Source of the DNA: Gymnogyps californianus
Taxonomy: Eukaryota; Chordata; Aves; Accipitriformes; Cathartidae
NCBI RefSeq assembly: GCF_018139145.2
Contig: NC_059478.1
Span: 5,890,001 to 5,954,000 of the forward strand
Direction: 5' to 3'
Length of the DNA stretch: 64,000 nt
Below, one piece after another: positions 34,301 to 45,900 of the stretch. Every line of letters starts with the position of its first letter. Position 1 is the stretch's first letter. A model generated the notes under the pieces. That model made no database searches. It was not told the DNA's origin and saw only the letters and a list, made by a program, of their open reading frames with translations. Both the position numbers and the translations under genes were made by a program.

Positions 34301-35906
34301 AGAAAAGTTAGGATATAAAAAGGCAGCATAAGGTACACAGTTCTTTCCTGTTCCCAGGGAGGTTGGTATATTTTGTCACTAATTTTACTGGGAACAGAAT
34401 CGAGCCTTATGCTTGTAGTAGGTCAAACAAGTGTTAATTTAACTGTTCAAATACAAAACCAAATCAAAATGTCTGATATTCTATATGCTTCCTGTGCACT
34501 GTTTGCTGTGTGTAGTCTTTGTGAAGATGGCCGATCCAAAGACCACAAACGTTTTCCGATAGTGTTGATCACCAGTGTTTGAGATGCAAATACTGCTGCA
34601 GAAACTATTTTTATCCTTATGGGGATGAGGAGGAGAAATAACAACACAGAAACCATTCTGGTGATGCCAGGTTTTGTATAGGGCTTTCTCTGCAGAGCCT
34701 AAACGTAGGAAAAAGCTTGACCTTTTTCAGAACCATTTTAAGCTCTTACTTTGGATTTGATTAAATAGAATGGAGTATTGATAAACTTTCAGAAGAGCTC
34801 CTTTTTCAGAAGAAGATCCAACTTCTTAGTCAATCTGGAAATGTGCAAAAAATGTCCTTTTTTATTGCTGTCACTTCAGTTGCTAAAGAAGTTCAAAGTT
34901 GTTGGTTTTGGTTTTGGTTTTTTCACTAGAACATCTTCTTTGTGCTCTTCAGCTACTGTACCAGTAGCTTGAGAGTGGGATGAGTTCATTGAATTCTACT
35001 GTTTCATTGAATTCTACTGTTTCCTGTTATTTTCCTCTCACTTGTTGACTTCTGATTCCCTTTAAAACATTGTTTTCTTCCTGTTTGCTCCGCCTTTCTA
35101 TAGATGATGGTGAATCGCAGAGTGGATTTCACAAGAGCTGGACTTTGTTACTGGTTCTGTTAATTAGTGTCCCATTGGCTTATGTCCTGTGGAGTGGAAT
35201 GCCAAGTCTTCTAGATACAACTTTGTCAAGTAGAGATACTCAAATTCTGCAAGCGTTTCGGGCCCAGATGAAGAAACTAAAAAATACTTACCAAAGTCAG
35301 GACCCCAATCTGTGGAAAAGAACCCGCGTGTTCCTTGAGAAACATCTTAATGCTTCCCATCTGCATTTGGAGCCGGCCATCTTACTGTTCACAGCTGGCC
35401 AAGAAGCTGAGAAAGCGCTGAGCTGCCTAAGTAACGAGATTGCCAATGCTTTTGCCTTCTCCCAGAATGCTACTACAATCAAAATCAATGGGGCAGACAA
35501 AGCCATATTGGATAGTGACGTTGTCAAGCTGGAGGTAGATAATGAGCTCAGCTCTGGGTTCAGAGAAGGCAAGAAGGTAGCAGTGGTGCATCGATTTGAG
35601 TTACTGCCTGCAGGCTCCACCTTAATCTTTTACAAGTACTGTGACCATGAAAACGCAGCATTTAAGGATGTGGCTCTCCTACTGACAGTTCTTCTGGATG
35701 AGCAGTCACTGAGAAAGAGCCTCACCTTGCAAGAAGTTGAGGAAAAAGTCCGGGATTTCCTCTGGGCGAAGTTTACCAGTTCAGATGTTCCTAGTTCTTA
35801 TAATAGCATGGACACAGATAAGCTGAGTGGACTGTGGAGCCGTATATCTCATCTTGTGTTGCCTGTTTGGCCTGAAAAGGGCCTCCCTGTAGAGGGATGC
35901 ACATAA
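24966..35906 (+). CDS. TOR1AIP1: TOR1AIP1 (LAP1), lamina-associated polypeptide 1, six coding exons
   Basis: Joining 24966-25377, 25702-25770, 29620-29745, 31266-31325, 33936-33995 and 35104-35906 gives 510 codons including the stop; all junctions are phase 1 with GT/AG borders. The 509-aa product is shorter than human LAP1B (583), mainly in the nucleoplasmic region. The N-terminus has the family's VTPR and GRREVRF signatures and then a basic stretch, fitting lamin and chromatin contact at the inner nuclear membrane. The membrane helix is about residues 255-272. The luminal domain (273-509) activates torsin ATPases; its arginine finger is R489 in [13 protein letters not shown]-glycosylation sequons lie at N325 and N364; cysteines 350 and 422 match LULL1. 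Extra alternative exons may exist in the 3.8-kb second intron; I could not support any. Confidence 0.93.
25702..25770 (+). CDS. TOR1AIP1: TOR1AIP1 exon 2
   Basis: Acceptor TCTCGTTTCAG, donor G|GTAGGT, 69 nt, phase 1-1. It encodes a short nucleoplasmic segment containing LTRPPIK. The reading frame and phase fit exons 1 and 3. Confidence 0.8.
29347..29368 (+). repeat. Poly-A tract in TOR1AIP1 intron 2
   Basis: An uninterrupted run of more than 20 adenines. There is no recognisable retroposed body upstream of it and no flanking duplication that I could find, so it is listed as a simple repeat only. Confidence 0.7.
29620..29745 (+). CDS. TOR1AIP1: TOR1AIP1 exon 3
   Basis: Acceptor with a long T tract ending CTGACAG, donor AAAAG|GTAACA, 126 nt, phase 1-1. 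It encodes a hydrophilic nucleoplasmic stretch with [13 protein letters not shown]. No domain is recognisable, as in the equivalent mammalian region. Confidence 0.82.
30501..30570. repeat. Perfect 35-bp tandem duplication in TOR1AIP1 intron 3
   Basis: The 35-base unit beginning AAAACACAGATG and ending GAGATCTGC occurs twice in direct succession (30501-30535 and 30536-30570) with no mismatch. It lies 157 bp before the five-copy array. Identity of the copies implies a recent duplication or an assembly or slippage event. Confidence 0.9.
30727..30905 (+). repeat. Five-copy 34/37-bp minisatellite with splice-acceptor-like units
   Basis: Five tandem units of 37, 34, 34, 37 and 37 bp. Each contains CTGCTGAATAGTTTTGGTTT followed by CAGAAGTGACAAAT; the 37-bp units carry an extra CTC. 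Within each unit a branch-point-like CTGAA, a T-rich tract and CAG follow one another as in a 3' splice site. The array lies 361 bp upstream of the real exon 4 acceptor, which has nearly the same sequence. Copies are otherwise identical, so the array is young or homogenised. Confidence 0.92.
31266..31325 (+). CDS. TOR1AIP1: TOR1AIP1 exon 4
   Basis: Acceptor CTTTGGTTTCAG, donor CAGA|GTAAGT, 60 nt, phase 1-1. It encodes about 20 charged residues ([15 protein letters not shown]). The acceptor closely resembles the GTTTTGGTTTCAG of the repeat array at 30727-30905 in the preceding intron. A symmetric small exon like this could be skipped without a frameshift. Confidence 0.78.
33936..33995 (+). CDS. 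TOR1AIP1: TOR1AIP1 exon 5
   Basis: Acceptor CTCTTAACAG, donor AAAA|GTAAGA, 60 nt, phase 1-1. It encodes a basic, serine/glutamine-rich segment ([16 protein letters not shown]) just before the membrane exon. Like exon 4 it is symmetric and could be an alternative cassette. Confidence 0.78.
34985..35020. repeat. 18-bp tandem duplication upstream of TOR1AIP1 exon 6
   Basis: The unit TTCATTGAATTCTACTGT is repeated exactly (34985-35002 and 35003-35020). It lies about 85 bp before the exon 6 acceptor, just upstream of the region where branch points normally fall. Confidence 0.85.
35104..35906 (+). CDS. TOR1AIP1: TOR1AIP1 exon 6: membrane helix and luminal torsin-activating domain
   Basis: Acceptor TTTCTATAG, exon start 35104, TAA ending at 35906. 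The exon opens with [12 protein letters not shown] and then the hydrophobic helix [16 protein letters not shown]. The luminal part shares most of its length with TOR1AIP2 exon 5, including [24 protein letters not shown] and [12 protein letters not shown]. Its third positions are far less GC-rich than in TOR1AIP2. Confidence 0.95.
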
Positions 35907-37695
35907 AAGTTATTGGAGAGGACTCGGGAAAGGAGGAAGACAGAAAATGTATGTTGCAATGGCTGAACAGGGAAGAACTTACTGCGGCTGCTGAGCTCAG
36001 GCAGCATACAGCCCTTTCTGTGCAGAGAAATTCCACCAACTGGCAGGGTTATTTCTGCTAAAGTAACTGGGACTTCTCTAAATTGACTGCAGAGTGTAAG
36101 CAAGGAACTTGCTGGTTGTTGGTAAGTTGTGTTCAGTGACTTATTCAGGTTTGGCGTCCTGGAGCTGGAATTACGTGTCCACTAGTGCAGAACCACTCAT
36201 CTGCTTCTGAAGCTGTCTTGGTGCACTATTGGCTTTGCTATGAGGATCCTTTTCTGGTGGTGCATAAAGCTGTTTAACAAGGTAATACGATGCAAAAACA
36301 TCATTTTCATCTGCCAGAATTGCTTACTTCTAACATAAGAAAAAACATAAACATAAGAAAAACCATAAACTGAAAATGATGATAAAGTGATTTGAGTCTA
36401 AGCACAAGCTTTTTCTTGATCCGTCTGATCACAACATAGATGTCAGCTGTCTCTGGCCACTTCTAGAAATGGCAAAATTGCTTGAAAGATTGGTGACTTG
36501 TAGAGAACCTCTCAGCAAGCATTTCTTCCTTAAATGAGCCTGCCCCAGACAGTTCTAGAGTGAGAAAAGCTGAGGTACAAAGGATTGCTTAACGTTAGTA
36601 GTACTGACATCAGTTAAATAATCCCTCAGCACCTCTTTGCCTTGCTGCTTCCAGGAATTCTCTGCTCTTTGTCAAAGTTCTGCAAGTCTTAAAATTTGCG
36701 GGGAAATGATAACATGTCAGCCCTGTGTATGTACTATCTCCTTTCCAAACAAAAGTTTAGGAAGACATAGGTTATTTCTCATTTTAATAAGATAATTATT
36801 TTTGCACCAAGAGAATTTATTTATTTGTGGTACTCAGTATCCTAGAAAAATAACCTTTCTTTGTGTGTCTCCGTATAACCTGCTGCTTGCTGTATAAGCT
36901 TCTAGTGAAGAACAGATTTGCAATGCATGTTTTTAAAATACATTTTTTTTAGCGTGCCTCATGCCGAGAATCCCTCACACCAGACTAAAAACATGTACTT
37001 GTTTCTATTGTAAGTATTTTGTGTTTTTAAAAAAAAAAAAAAAGAGAGAGAGAATTGCAGCACTTCCATTTCCTTGCTGTTACTGTATGCTCTTGAACTA
37101 TTGGTCGGTGTGCATTTGGTTTTATTGAGTATGAAGGAACATGTGAAGACTGCTCTCAAATTAATAGGGCTTTTTCTTCTAACAGCTAAGAGATTAGTGG
37201 CTCTTGGACCCATCCTATATTCACAAGTCCCTTGAGCTGTCCTGTTGCAAAAAGTTCTTCTTAACCAGGAAAACCTCTTGAGGTGCTGGAGCTTCTGGCT
37301 TCTTTGTGCAAGCAAAGGTTTGGGGTGTTAAATGGAATGGACCAAAATCACCTTAAGCATATAAAAGAACACAGTTTTGAGAGACACAGAGCTGCGGTCA
37401 CTTAAACCAGAGGTTGATTTGTTCTAACCACTGAGAGCCAGCAATGGATAGTGCTTTTTATTTTAATGGGAAGAATATAAACAGTAAAAAGACATGGAAG
37501 TGCTGCTGTTCTGGATGTTTAAGAATAGCTCAGGAAGGAAAAGATGGCATTTACATTTTGGACATTTCACTGGACAAATATTTTTTAAAAAAACAACTGT
37601 GACTTATTTCCAAGTGTGTCCTGATAGCATATTTGTTTGTATATTATGTAAACTATTTTAGTAATCATTAAAAATAAATATACTTGTTTGTTTTA
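35907..37695 (+). other. TOR1AIP1: TOR1AIP1 3' UTR
   Basis: AT-rich sequence after the stop codon with no coding potential. It contains T-rich and AT-rich stretches and ends near an AATAAA at 37673. Later hexamers near 38248 and 38505 could serve longer transcripts. Confidence 0.6.
37673..37678 (+). terminator. TOR1AIP1: Polyadenylation signal of TOR1AIP1
   Basis: An AATAAA hexamer followed within 20 bases by a T/G-rich stretch (ACTTGTTTGTTTTATAAG). It lies about 1.77 kb after the stop codon, a reasonable 3' UTR length. Confidence 0.55.
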
Positions 37696-37699
37696 TAAG

Positions 37700-40600
37700 C
37701 TGTTTTAAGATTTGCCCATTGAATTTTAAGTGGTCAGACTTTTTTTTTTTTACATTTAAGATTGTTCCTTTTACCTTTGACCAAATACAGATGCCTAAAA
37801 TACAACCTTTTGCAAAATTTAGAACTTTTAAGAAACTTGAGTGGAGTGGTAGATACTGGAATGCAGATGCATGTATTTGGTAATATCAGGGCTTTTCTCT
37901 AACAGGGAACATTTCAGGAAATTGTAATAGCTCTGAATTGTCGTTTACGTGGTGTTCTTGTACTAATTCCTCAGTTCTGATTTCAGCTGGAACTAATAAG
38001 ATATGGTTCACTTGTTTCATTAGTCCGATACAAGAGTCAGCAGCTGACAAAAGGGATGACTTCATTCTTGTTCCACTCCTAGCTGCATGTTCCTGTACCT
38101 CTGCTGTTGCAAGCTAGTGCACTGTGAACTGACTGGAGGGACAGTCTTACTAAACACTAGCTTAGAAAAAAAGTATATAATTAGCAGAATTGGCAACCAC
38201 AAAAAAAGACTAAGTTATGACATGAAGGCAGGAGATTCCATGCTCTTATACAAATAAAACATATGTAATCCAGGTTATTTTCTGTTTATAAAACTGCCTC
38301 CCGCTCCCTGATTATGGGGTTTTAAAGAGCTATGTTCCCCTGTTTCAAGACAAAATAGGAAGGTGCCTGGAAACTAAAGACTTAATGTTCTACATAATGT
38401 TGTGCCAGACAAAGGAGAATCACTTTTTTTTTTTTTGTTAACTGTAGGGAAAGTGAGGTGTATTTCCAAATATATGGTGTGCTGCTTAGTCTGGAAAAAT
38501 AAATCAAAAGCGAGATGGTATACGCAGTAGCCCCTTCTGGAGGAGGGGAAAGGCTCAGGATTAGAAGACTCTTCCTGCTCTTGAAGTAGTAGGTCCTTTT
38601 TGTAGCTGTTTGTGGATTTGTCCTTAAAAGGCTCTCATTAAATATCCACAGGTACCTAATGAGATCTGCATTAAGTAACTCCTCCTCAGCCAGAGGTGAA
38701 GAGTAATGTCTGTCTGTGTTGCTCACAGCCAGCTGATTACTATCCTCCTTGTATAATTATTTTATTGCCTGCAGCAAACATAGCCATTTGATGTTTTCCA
38801 AACTGTAAAACATTTTGGCTTCTTCTAGAGAAATCTCACTTCTGAAGTTGAACTGTCCCTAACTGTCAGCAGATCAGCAAATTAAATAGTCTGTGACAGC
38901 AAAAATGTGCTTATATAGAGCAAAGACACCAGGTCTGGCCTTGGGACTGGGAAAGGGATGTTTCTTGTTCTGTGGGCTTACAGCATACAAACTTTGGGCA
39001 GAACACGATCTTTGGGGATCTGAACCAGCTACATAGCAATTTGCAGACAAAATTTCCAAACTGCTCAGACAGACAGACACCCGCAGCTGGCGAGAGCCCC
39101 CTTGCAGGTAGCCAGCCCCGGCAGAAGGTGGAGGGTGGCCCCTCTTCTGCTACTCCTGCGGTTGCCTTTGAGCACCTGGAGGATGGCAATACCCGTATTG
39201 CCTTCAGCAGTGGATGTTGTAAAAGGACCTAGAAGAATGAGCAGCCCTGTCTGTTGTTACCTTGTCTCTCACACCCTGCTCTGAGTCGCGTTGCGCTGAG
39301 CAGTGGAGTTTTGAGCATGCTAAGCAGGTTTGTTAAAAGGACTAATTTTTTCCCCCCATTTTTTCACACCAACAAAAGCATTTGCTCATCTTCCACAAAT
39401 TAAAAAAAAAAAAAAGTCATGGTTTTCATACACTTTTTTTGAAAAATGTTTTGAACTAATAATCGATTCAGCTCAAACTGAGTGCAGAAGGCAAAGTGAG
39501 TTCCATGTTAAGGTAGGCATAAAAGTATTTGCTGTACGCACCACCTGCAGTGCAATCAGCAGCATGCTGTATTTAGGAAAAAAGAATCTGTTTTTGGAGG
39601 TGTGTAATGATGTATGAACAACTTGCCAGATTCTGTGCTAAGACCCTGTAGCACAGCTGGAAAATTATGAGAACAAATCTGAAGTGATCCCTTTACTTCC
39701 TAAGCCCAAATCACGCAGAGAACAATTTTTCATGCATTGTTTCTGCTGTAAGACAAACTGCAAAATTGTAGGAGTATGGAAAAGCCGGGGGGGGGGGGGT
39801 GGGGGGTGTCCTGTAGTCCTCACAGCTGTCCTGTGTCCTGTTTTATTGTCAGCTCCTGACAGTTGGATTTATAATTGAATGCCTGGACAACCTCATTCCA
39901 TGTCCAACAGGTGGAAGCACCCTTCCCCAAATTCCTCTGTGGCTCTTGGGAGCCACGTCAGTCAAGGAAGGGGGGGAGGGAGTCTGGGGAGCTCGAGCCG
40001 ATCTTTCAGCTGCAATAGCCAGCTGCCCCTTTCTAATTTTAGAAGGGGTGTGCAAGAGTAGTATGGAGTGGAAAACTTTCCAAACCTCTCTCTTAAAGCT
40101 GCAATAACCAAGTAAGCGTAAGATGAGATTGTGGCTTTTTACTTTTAACTTACTATCTGTCTCCATCCACCACTTTCAGTGCTTGGGCAGCGCTTGCTGC
40201 GGTTATCTCCGTTGCTTCGCAGTTTAGGGAGCAGTTCATCAAACTGGAGCGCGTTCAATTCTTCCTCTTCTCTCAGCTGTGGCTGTTTGCAGGTAAACAG
40301 TTTCTTTATTTCTCATCTTAGAGAATTTCACAAGATGATTGCATTTTCTGTAAGAACGTCTTTCTCTTTCTCTTCTCTTTTCGTGTGATGTTTCCCTGTC
40401 AGAGCTTTCCGCTCATTGGTAGGGAATCTTTGAAAAAGTAATCTAAAGTTTTACAATTAAGTTCCACTGACAGATACAGAGAATAAATAGAAGCCATATA
40501 GAAGCAAAAACAGCAGACAAACATTGCCTTTTAATTTTATTTGACTGACTGAAAACAAATGATTTTCATGTTTGAGAAAATCCTAATGTGATGCCTTGTT

Positions 40601-42160
40601 TGCCTGAAGATGAAGAGGAGGAGCATGAAACTAGATTAACTGCGTCCAAGCAGAAAAGAGAAACTATGTTTAAAAGCATAATTAAAGAGGTAGTGCATTA
40701 CAAAAGTGCTGAATAATTTAAATAGGCTGCCAATCCAGCAATATTAAGCAGTAAATTTAAGCAAACACTAGGTGATGACAGGGAATGTAATAATTTAATT
40801 TGCCCTAGTCTGTGATCAGGGCTCCCATACACTGTAGTAATATTGTTTTCATTGACTGAAATTGTCATCATTCTTATTATTACTTACACTCTTCTCCTGC
40901 ATTTGGGAGGAGCAGGTTTGCTCTTTGAGGACTCAGGAGGGAATTAGGCACTACTTACCACTTTTTCCCATTGGAGCTTGTGCTCGTCTTCCAGTGTTCA
41001 CGTATTTTCTCCCTCATCTGGCAAAACAAAATCGTTTTCAAATGTTTTAACCACTGACGTCTCAAGCTTACCTCGTTTCAAAGGAGGCATGCTTACGCTG
41101 GAAAATATACTCTGTAATTAGTTTGTGCATGTAAAAGAGCCAAATTAAGCTTAAATGGGTATCCTGTAATTGTGACATGATTAAGTTCTGCGTTGCCTAA
41201 GCTTCACAGCTGTAATGGTCTCTCAGTGTTTAGGGTGTTTTTGCATGGTATTCCCATATTGGAATAATTATATGCCAAATGTTGACCATTCACAAGAGGA
41301 AAGGCTATGTAAAAATAGTTTAATTCTTTTTGGTTAATAAGAAAAAGGGGGGGGGGGAGCTCCAGTAGTTTTAGTGATCCTTTAGTGGTTGGGGTAGATA
41401 ACTCTCCACCCCCGTGCTCCCCCAAGAAATTTGGCATCTGTAGTCAAACAATCATACTAATGACTGAAAACCAGACTCGGGTGAAGTTGTAGACAAGCCC
41501 TGAAGGAGACATTCCCAAAATAACTGTAGGAAGAATTTCTTTTTTTCCTATTCTAATAACTTTGCTGCTTCAGTGGAAATAATTTTGTTGTAGCTGGATA
41601 ACATCTTAGACCTATTTTTGAAACGTGGGTGGTTTTAATGCATCTTTGGGGTGGAACCTATGCAATAGAAGATAGTATACTAACAAACTCTTCCGGGTTT
41701 ATAATGACTGTTAAAAGTGAAATTAAGCCAGTGGTACTCAGTCATCTCTGTGAAGTTTTGCGAACGTTGTTTATTTAAACTTAAATTTGGTAACTGGGAG
41801 ACTGTAATCAGAGCCGCTTTCATTTTGCAAAAAAGTTATATTATTTTTATAAAGATGACTTAGCTATGAATACAGATGACTAAAAAGTGGTGCCCTAGTT
41901 TCGACTGGAGCTGCTTCAGGAATGCCAGCATCAGCGTTGGCACCGCTCTGCAGCAGCGGTTTAATAAACATTGCGAAGTCCTGTTCTTGCATCAAAACCG
42001 AGAGCTCTGCCACAGCTTTTTATTTTTACACGATTTGCATGTGGACTGAACCGGCACGTCAGGCCTGCACAACCGTGGCGGGGGGTGGGGGGAGCTTCGA
42101 GGGAAATACTGGAAAATGACATTTTTCTGAGGGTGAGAGAGGGTCTGGCGCCCAGGGAAG
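37700..42160. other. Intergenic stretch between TOR1AIP1 and CEP350
   Basis: No exon, RNA gene or interspersed repeat is evident on either strand. There are simple repeats: a poly-T run near 37741, a guanine-rich run at 39787-39806 and another guanine run near 41347. A moderately GC-rich patch at about 39080-39200 has no supported gene. Confidence 0.5.
39787..39806 (+). repeat. Guanine-rich run
   Basis: Thirteen guanines, a T and six more guanines. It satisfies a G-quadruplex pattern but lies in intergenic DNA with no feature attached. Confidence 0.7.
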
Positions 42161-42658
42161 TGTGAGGACTCAAACCTCCCCGGGCCCGTGGGGGTGACCG
42201 GAGGCCCGGCGGGGTGGCGGGAGGCCTAGCCGCCCCTGCCCCGAGGCCGACAGCCGCCGGCGGCCGCCTCGCCCGGGGCCAGGCGCGCCAGTTGCGTGGG
42301 CTTCCCGGGCACCATGAAAGGTGCGCTCGGCCGGCGCCGCCCTCAGCCCTTCCCGCCGCCCGGGGTGCACCTGCAGCGCGGCGCCGGGGCTGCGGCGCGC
42401 CGGGCTCCGCTCCTCACCTCAGCCCGGCCTCGGCTTCAGCAAGGTAGGCGGGCTGCGGGGCCGCCGCGGTGCTGCTCGCGGAGGCGCCCCGGCGGAGAAC
42501 CCCCACCGGCCGGCTCGGCTGCGGCCCGCTGAGGTGGTGGGGCAGGGCGGGGAGGCCGCGCCGCACCCAACATGGCCGCCGCCGGGGATGAGGCGCGGGC
42601 GGTGGTGAGGGGGAGCGGCGGGACGCCGCCATGATGGGAAGGTCCGCGGCGGGCCGGT

Positions 42659-42668
42659 TCTCGCGAGA
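42659..42668. promoter_or_regulatory. TCTCGCGAGA core promoter motif
   Basis: An exact 10-bp palindrome known as an over-represented element near starts of TATA-less vertebrate promoters. It lies about 240 bp before the first donor of CEP350, a suitable place for a core promoter. Confidence 0.6.
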
Positions 42669-42689
42669 CTTGGCCGGTCGCTCCCGCCC

Positions 42690-42906
42690 TGCCCCGCGCC
42701 GCCGCTTTCGCCGCCGCCGCCGCTCCGTGTCAGTCGTTGGCCGGTAATGGCGGCGGGCTGGCGCCGCTGACGGGGCTGCGTGCCGGCGGGCAGCGGAGCC
42801 GAGCTCGGGGCGCCGCCAGCTCCCGCCGCCCTTCTCTCTGCTTCTGCGGGATGTGCCGGGACCTGCTCCCGGGGCGGCGGGCGTCGATTGCCGCCGCTGC
42901 GACCAG
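42690..42906 (+). other. CEP350: CEP350 non-coding first exon (5' end approximate)
   Basis: A good donor, GACCAG|GTGAGG, at 42906/42907 ends a GC-rich exon. The left end is a guess from the position of promoter motifs. The exon contains short ATG-initiated frames and no start matching CEP350; the first CEP350 codons come 10.9 kb later. Confidence 0.5.
42747..42770 (+). other. Seven-codon upstream ORF in the CEP350 leader
   Basis: ATGGCGGCG... encodes MAAGWRR and stops at 42770. The ATG overlaps a YY1-type motif. Whether it lies in the transcript depends on the start site, which is not known. A second upstream ATG at 42851 opens a frame that would run into the next exon. Confidence 0.3.
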
Positions 42907-45900
42907 GTGAGGAGGCGCCGCGAAGCGGCCCGTGCCGCCGGCCCAGGCCGCGCTCGGCCCGGCGCCGTTGGCGGCTGCCGTCCCGCTAGGGGCCGGGGCG
43001 CCGAACGAGGCGGGGCCGGTGGCGCGGGCCGGGTTCGGCCGCTCGCCGGGGCTCGGCGGGCCCGGCCGGCGGCCGGGCGGTGCTGCCGGCTGTCACTTGG
43101 CTCGGCCTCTGCTGGTTGCCGCCGCCGGGCTCCGACGTTCTCTGCTTTACCCGTCTTAGCCGTTAAGTCTCTCTTCTTCTAGTTTTAATTTGTTTTCTAC
43201 TGCTTATTGTATCAGGGGGTAGCGGAGGAGGAGAGAGGGTAGGGGAGCTCTAGTTTCACTATTGTCTTTTCGCCTTGTATGGGAAAACCGCCGAAACCGG
43301 GTTTTTCTGTGAAGCTGTGCCGGCTCCGGCACACTGTCCGCCTCCCGAGCTGCTTCCCGAGCCCGGGCTGTGCCGGCCGGGCCGGGCAGAGCCCGGCTGG
43401 CTCCCGCTCCCCTCGGAAGCCGCCCCGCTGTACCGGGTCAGGCTAGTGACGGCACTTTTAAAGTTTAAATGTACGCTCTGCTCGTGCCTGTGCTGTGGGC
43501 TTCCTGCCCTTGGGCTGGGGCTTGCCGGGCTGGGGGAAGAGGACTGGGCTCGCTCGGTGTCTGCCCGCTGAAAGTGCTTCTTAAATCCCTGGGTAACAGC
43601 TGTCCCAAGCGTTTTCTGACTTCATTGGTGCTATTCATTTGGGCTGTTGTTGGCATAAAGGTTTTTATATTAGTATGACTGTGGCTTTTTTTCTGTGGAT
43701 GCAGTTTTCTGTGATATAGTGCTTACTGTTGATGTGGTTTTTCTGGAACAGTTTATCTCTTTCTGTCTTTGGATATAAGCTGTGTCTCAGCAACCAAGTG
43801 TCTCCTGGCACATTGTGTATGTATGTGCATGTAGAGGTTTATGTGTCGAATAGCTTCATTGTGTAGATGAACGCTCCAATGTCTTGCAATTGAAAATTTA
43901 CAACTTGACTGGTCAGTTCTGTATTTTTGTTGCCTTAAACTATTTCATAGGGCTGCAGAGCATACAGGCTTGAAAACTCATTCAAGAGTCTATGGTGACC
44001 AAAAGCGTAGTACTTACGGGACAAATGCGTGTGGAGCTGTAGATGGTCAGGTGCTTGTTCGTTGTTTCGCATGTGAGCTCAAAACATTCTGTCGGACTGT
44101 CTGCATGGACAGACTAAGTTATGTGAACTGCTTGCTCTTTCATGTAGTTCTGGTTGCTACAACAGTTTCATTAGGTAATGCTTTAGATAATTAAATGCGA
44201 CTGAGGGTGTGGCCACACGAACACTGTAAACTGTTGAAGGCTTCAGTTTCTGTGAGTGACGCTACCTTAAACAAAGGTATGCTGCATCCACTAAACAGAG
44301 CAACTTAATTTATGTAGTAATGACACATTTCTGCAAGGGGCCAGGGTATGGCGGAAATTATATCGCTGATTGATGTAGATCTGCGGGTAGACTCCCTCGG
44401 CTAGGTGTGGTGGTAACTGAAAGGACGTGATTTTAAAACTGTAAAACATTTTGTTTGCATGGATTTGTTTTACTAAGCTGACTAAGCTTTGGTGCAGAGC
44501 TGAAGTCTGCCACTGTAACACTGGGAAGACTTTACAGATATAACAGTCCCAATGTGGACGGTGTCTTTCATGTCTTGAAATAACTTTATCAGCAATTTGT
44601 GCCACCATAGTAAAAGCATCCCTTAAATGGGTAAGAATCTGATCTTGGAATTGCTTCATCTACTCTAAAGGTTTTGTTGACTCGGGTATAATGAACTCTC
44701 TGCATCTCCTTGCACCCCTCTACCAGAGATACTGCTGGTTTCTGCTAAGAAAGTTATGTTGTATCAAACACACCTGTGGATAAAGTCATTAATGTGATTA
44801 GTCTCATTGACTTTAGTGTGCCCAGATGAGGCTGTAGTCCTATTAACATCTTTAAAGTTAGGCATGTGTTTGAAATCAGGAGTGTTAGTGCACATATCAC
44901 AAGATCTATTTTATATTGCTCTATCTATGGCAGTTAGGTGAAGCTGCACAATGTAAGGTGAGTGAGCATGATGTTCTTTTGCTGCTTCTCTTCCCCCACT
45001 TTGACCAGTTCTGGCACTGACTGTGCAGCAACCTGATTCAGTTTGATAAACTGGTAGAAAACTAACCCAACAAAAAAAGTGAGTAACTTTCTGCTGGGTT
45101 AGTGAGTTGAACTGGCTTGTGATGCAGGCAGATGAGCACTACATCTATCACAGAGGAGTGGCAAGATTGCTAGGGAAGGTAGGGAGGAATACAAGCATTC
45201 CTTCATCACTGTCGAGTTGCTAAATCGCTCAACTCTGCCTTAGAAATTTACGTCAGGCGTTTGACTTTTTTTATCAGTACAGCAGCACTGTTTGAACTGT
45301 GCTACTGATGTACTTAAACTAATATAATTCATGCTATTCAAACCAATATGAGCTGTGTTAATATGAGAACAGCTATAGTGGTATAATAGTGATAACAGAA
45401 GGGTTTTGGTAGTTGAGTGCAGAGAGAAAAGTTTCCCAGTACAGTTAATATATTAGGCATGTGGCTGGATCAGAATGTCTGAGTGTAAAATTTATCCACA
45501 GATGTAAAGTGCTTGGAAGATACATGCGTGTCATTGTGCTAATGATATAATAGACTTTAATGGACTACTCGACTGAGAATAAAATTACTTGTATGCGTAA
45601 GTCTGAAACCTTTGTCAATATACTGGTGAAAGAATAGAGCAAATAAATTAACTAATCAATTATACTAGGTCAGTTGAAACTTCCTGAATGCTAACAGAAA
45701 TTCTGGCTGTGTTTTAACTTCATGAGAACACTCTTCACTGAGGGCAGAATTTCACGCTAAGTCCGATCTGTGGCAAAAGAGTGTAAAAGTTTAAAAAACA
45801 GTTACGTTTTTCTCTGATATTTTCCAGTCATATTAACATGATGTGTTATATTTGCTAATAGCAAATACATCAAGTGGAATTGTCACACTGAAACAGAAAA

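Larger units (their letters stand above)
42160..43450. promoter_or_regulatory. CEP350: CpG island promoter of CEP350
   Basis: Highly CpG-dense sequence without a TATA box. It holds the palindrome TCTCGCGAGA at 42659 and several GCCGCCAT/ATGGCGGC motifs of the YY1 type (near 42568, 42627 and 42747). These are typical of housekeeping TATA-less promoters. The CEP350 non-coding first exon ends inside it at 42906. Confidence 0.75.
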
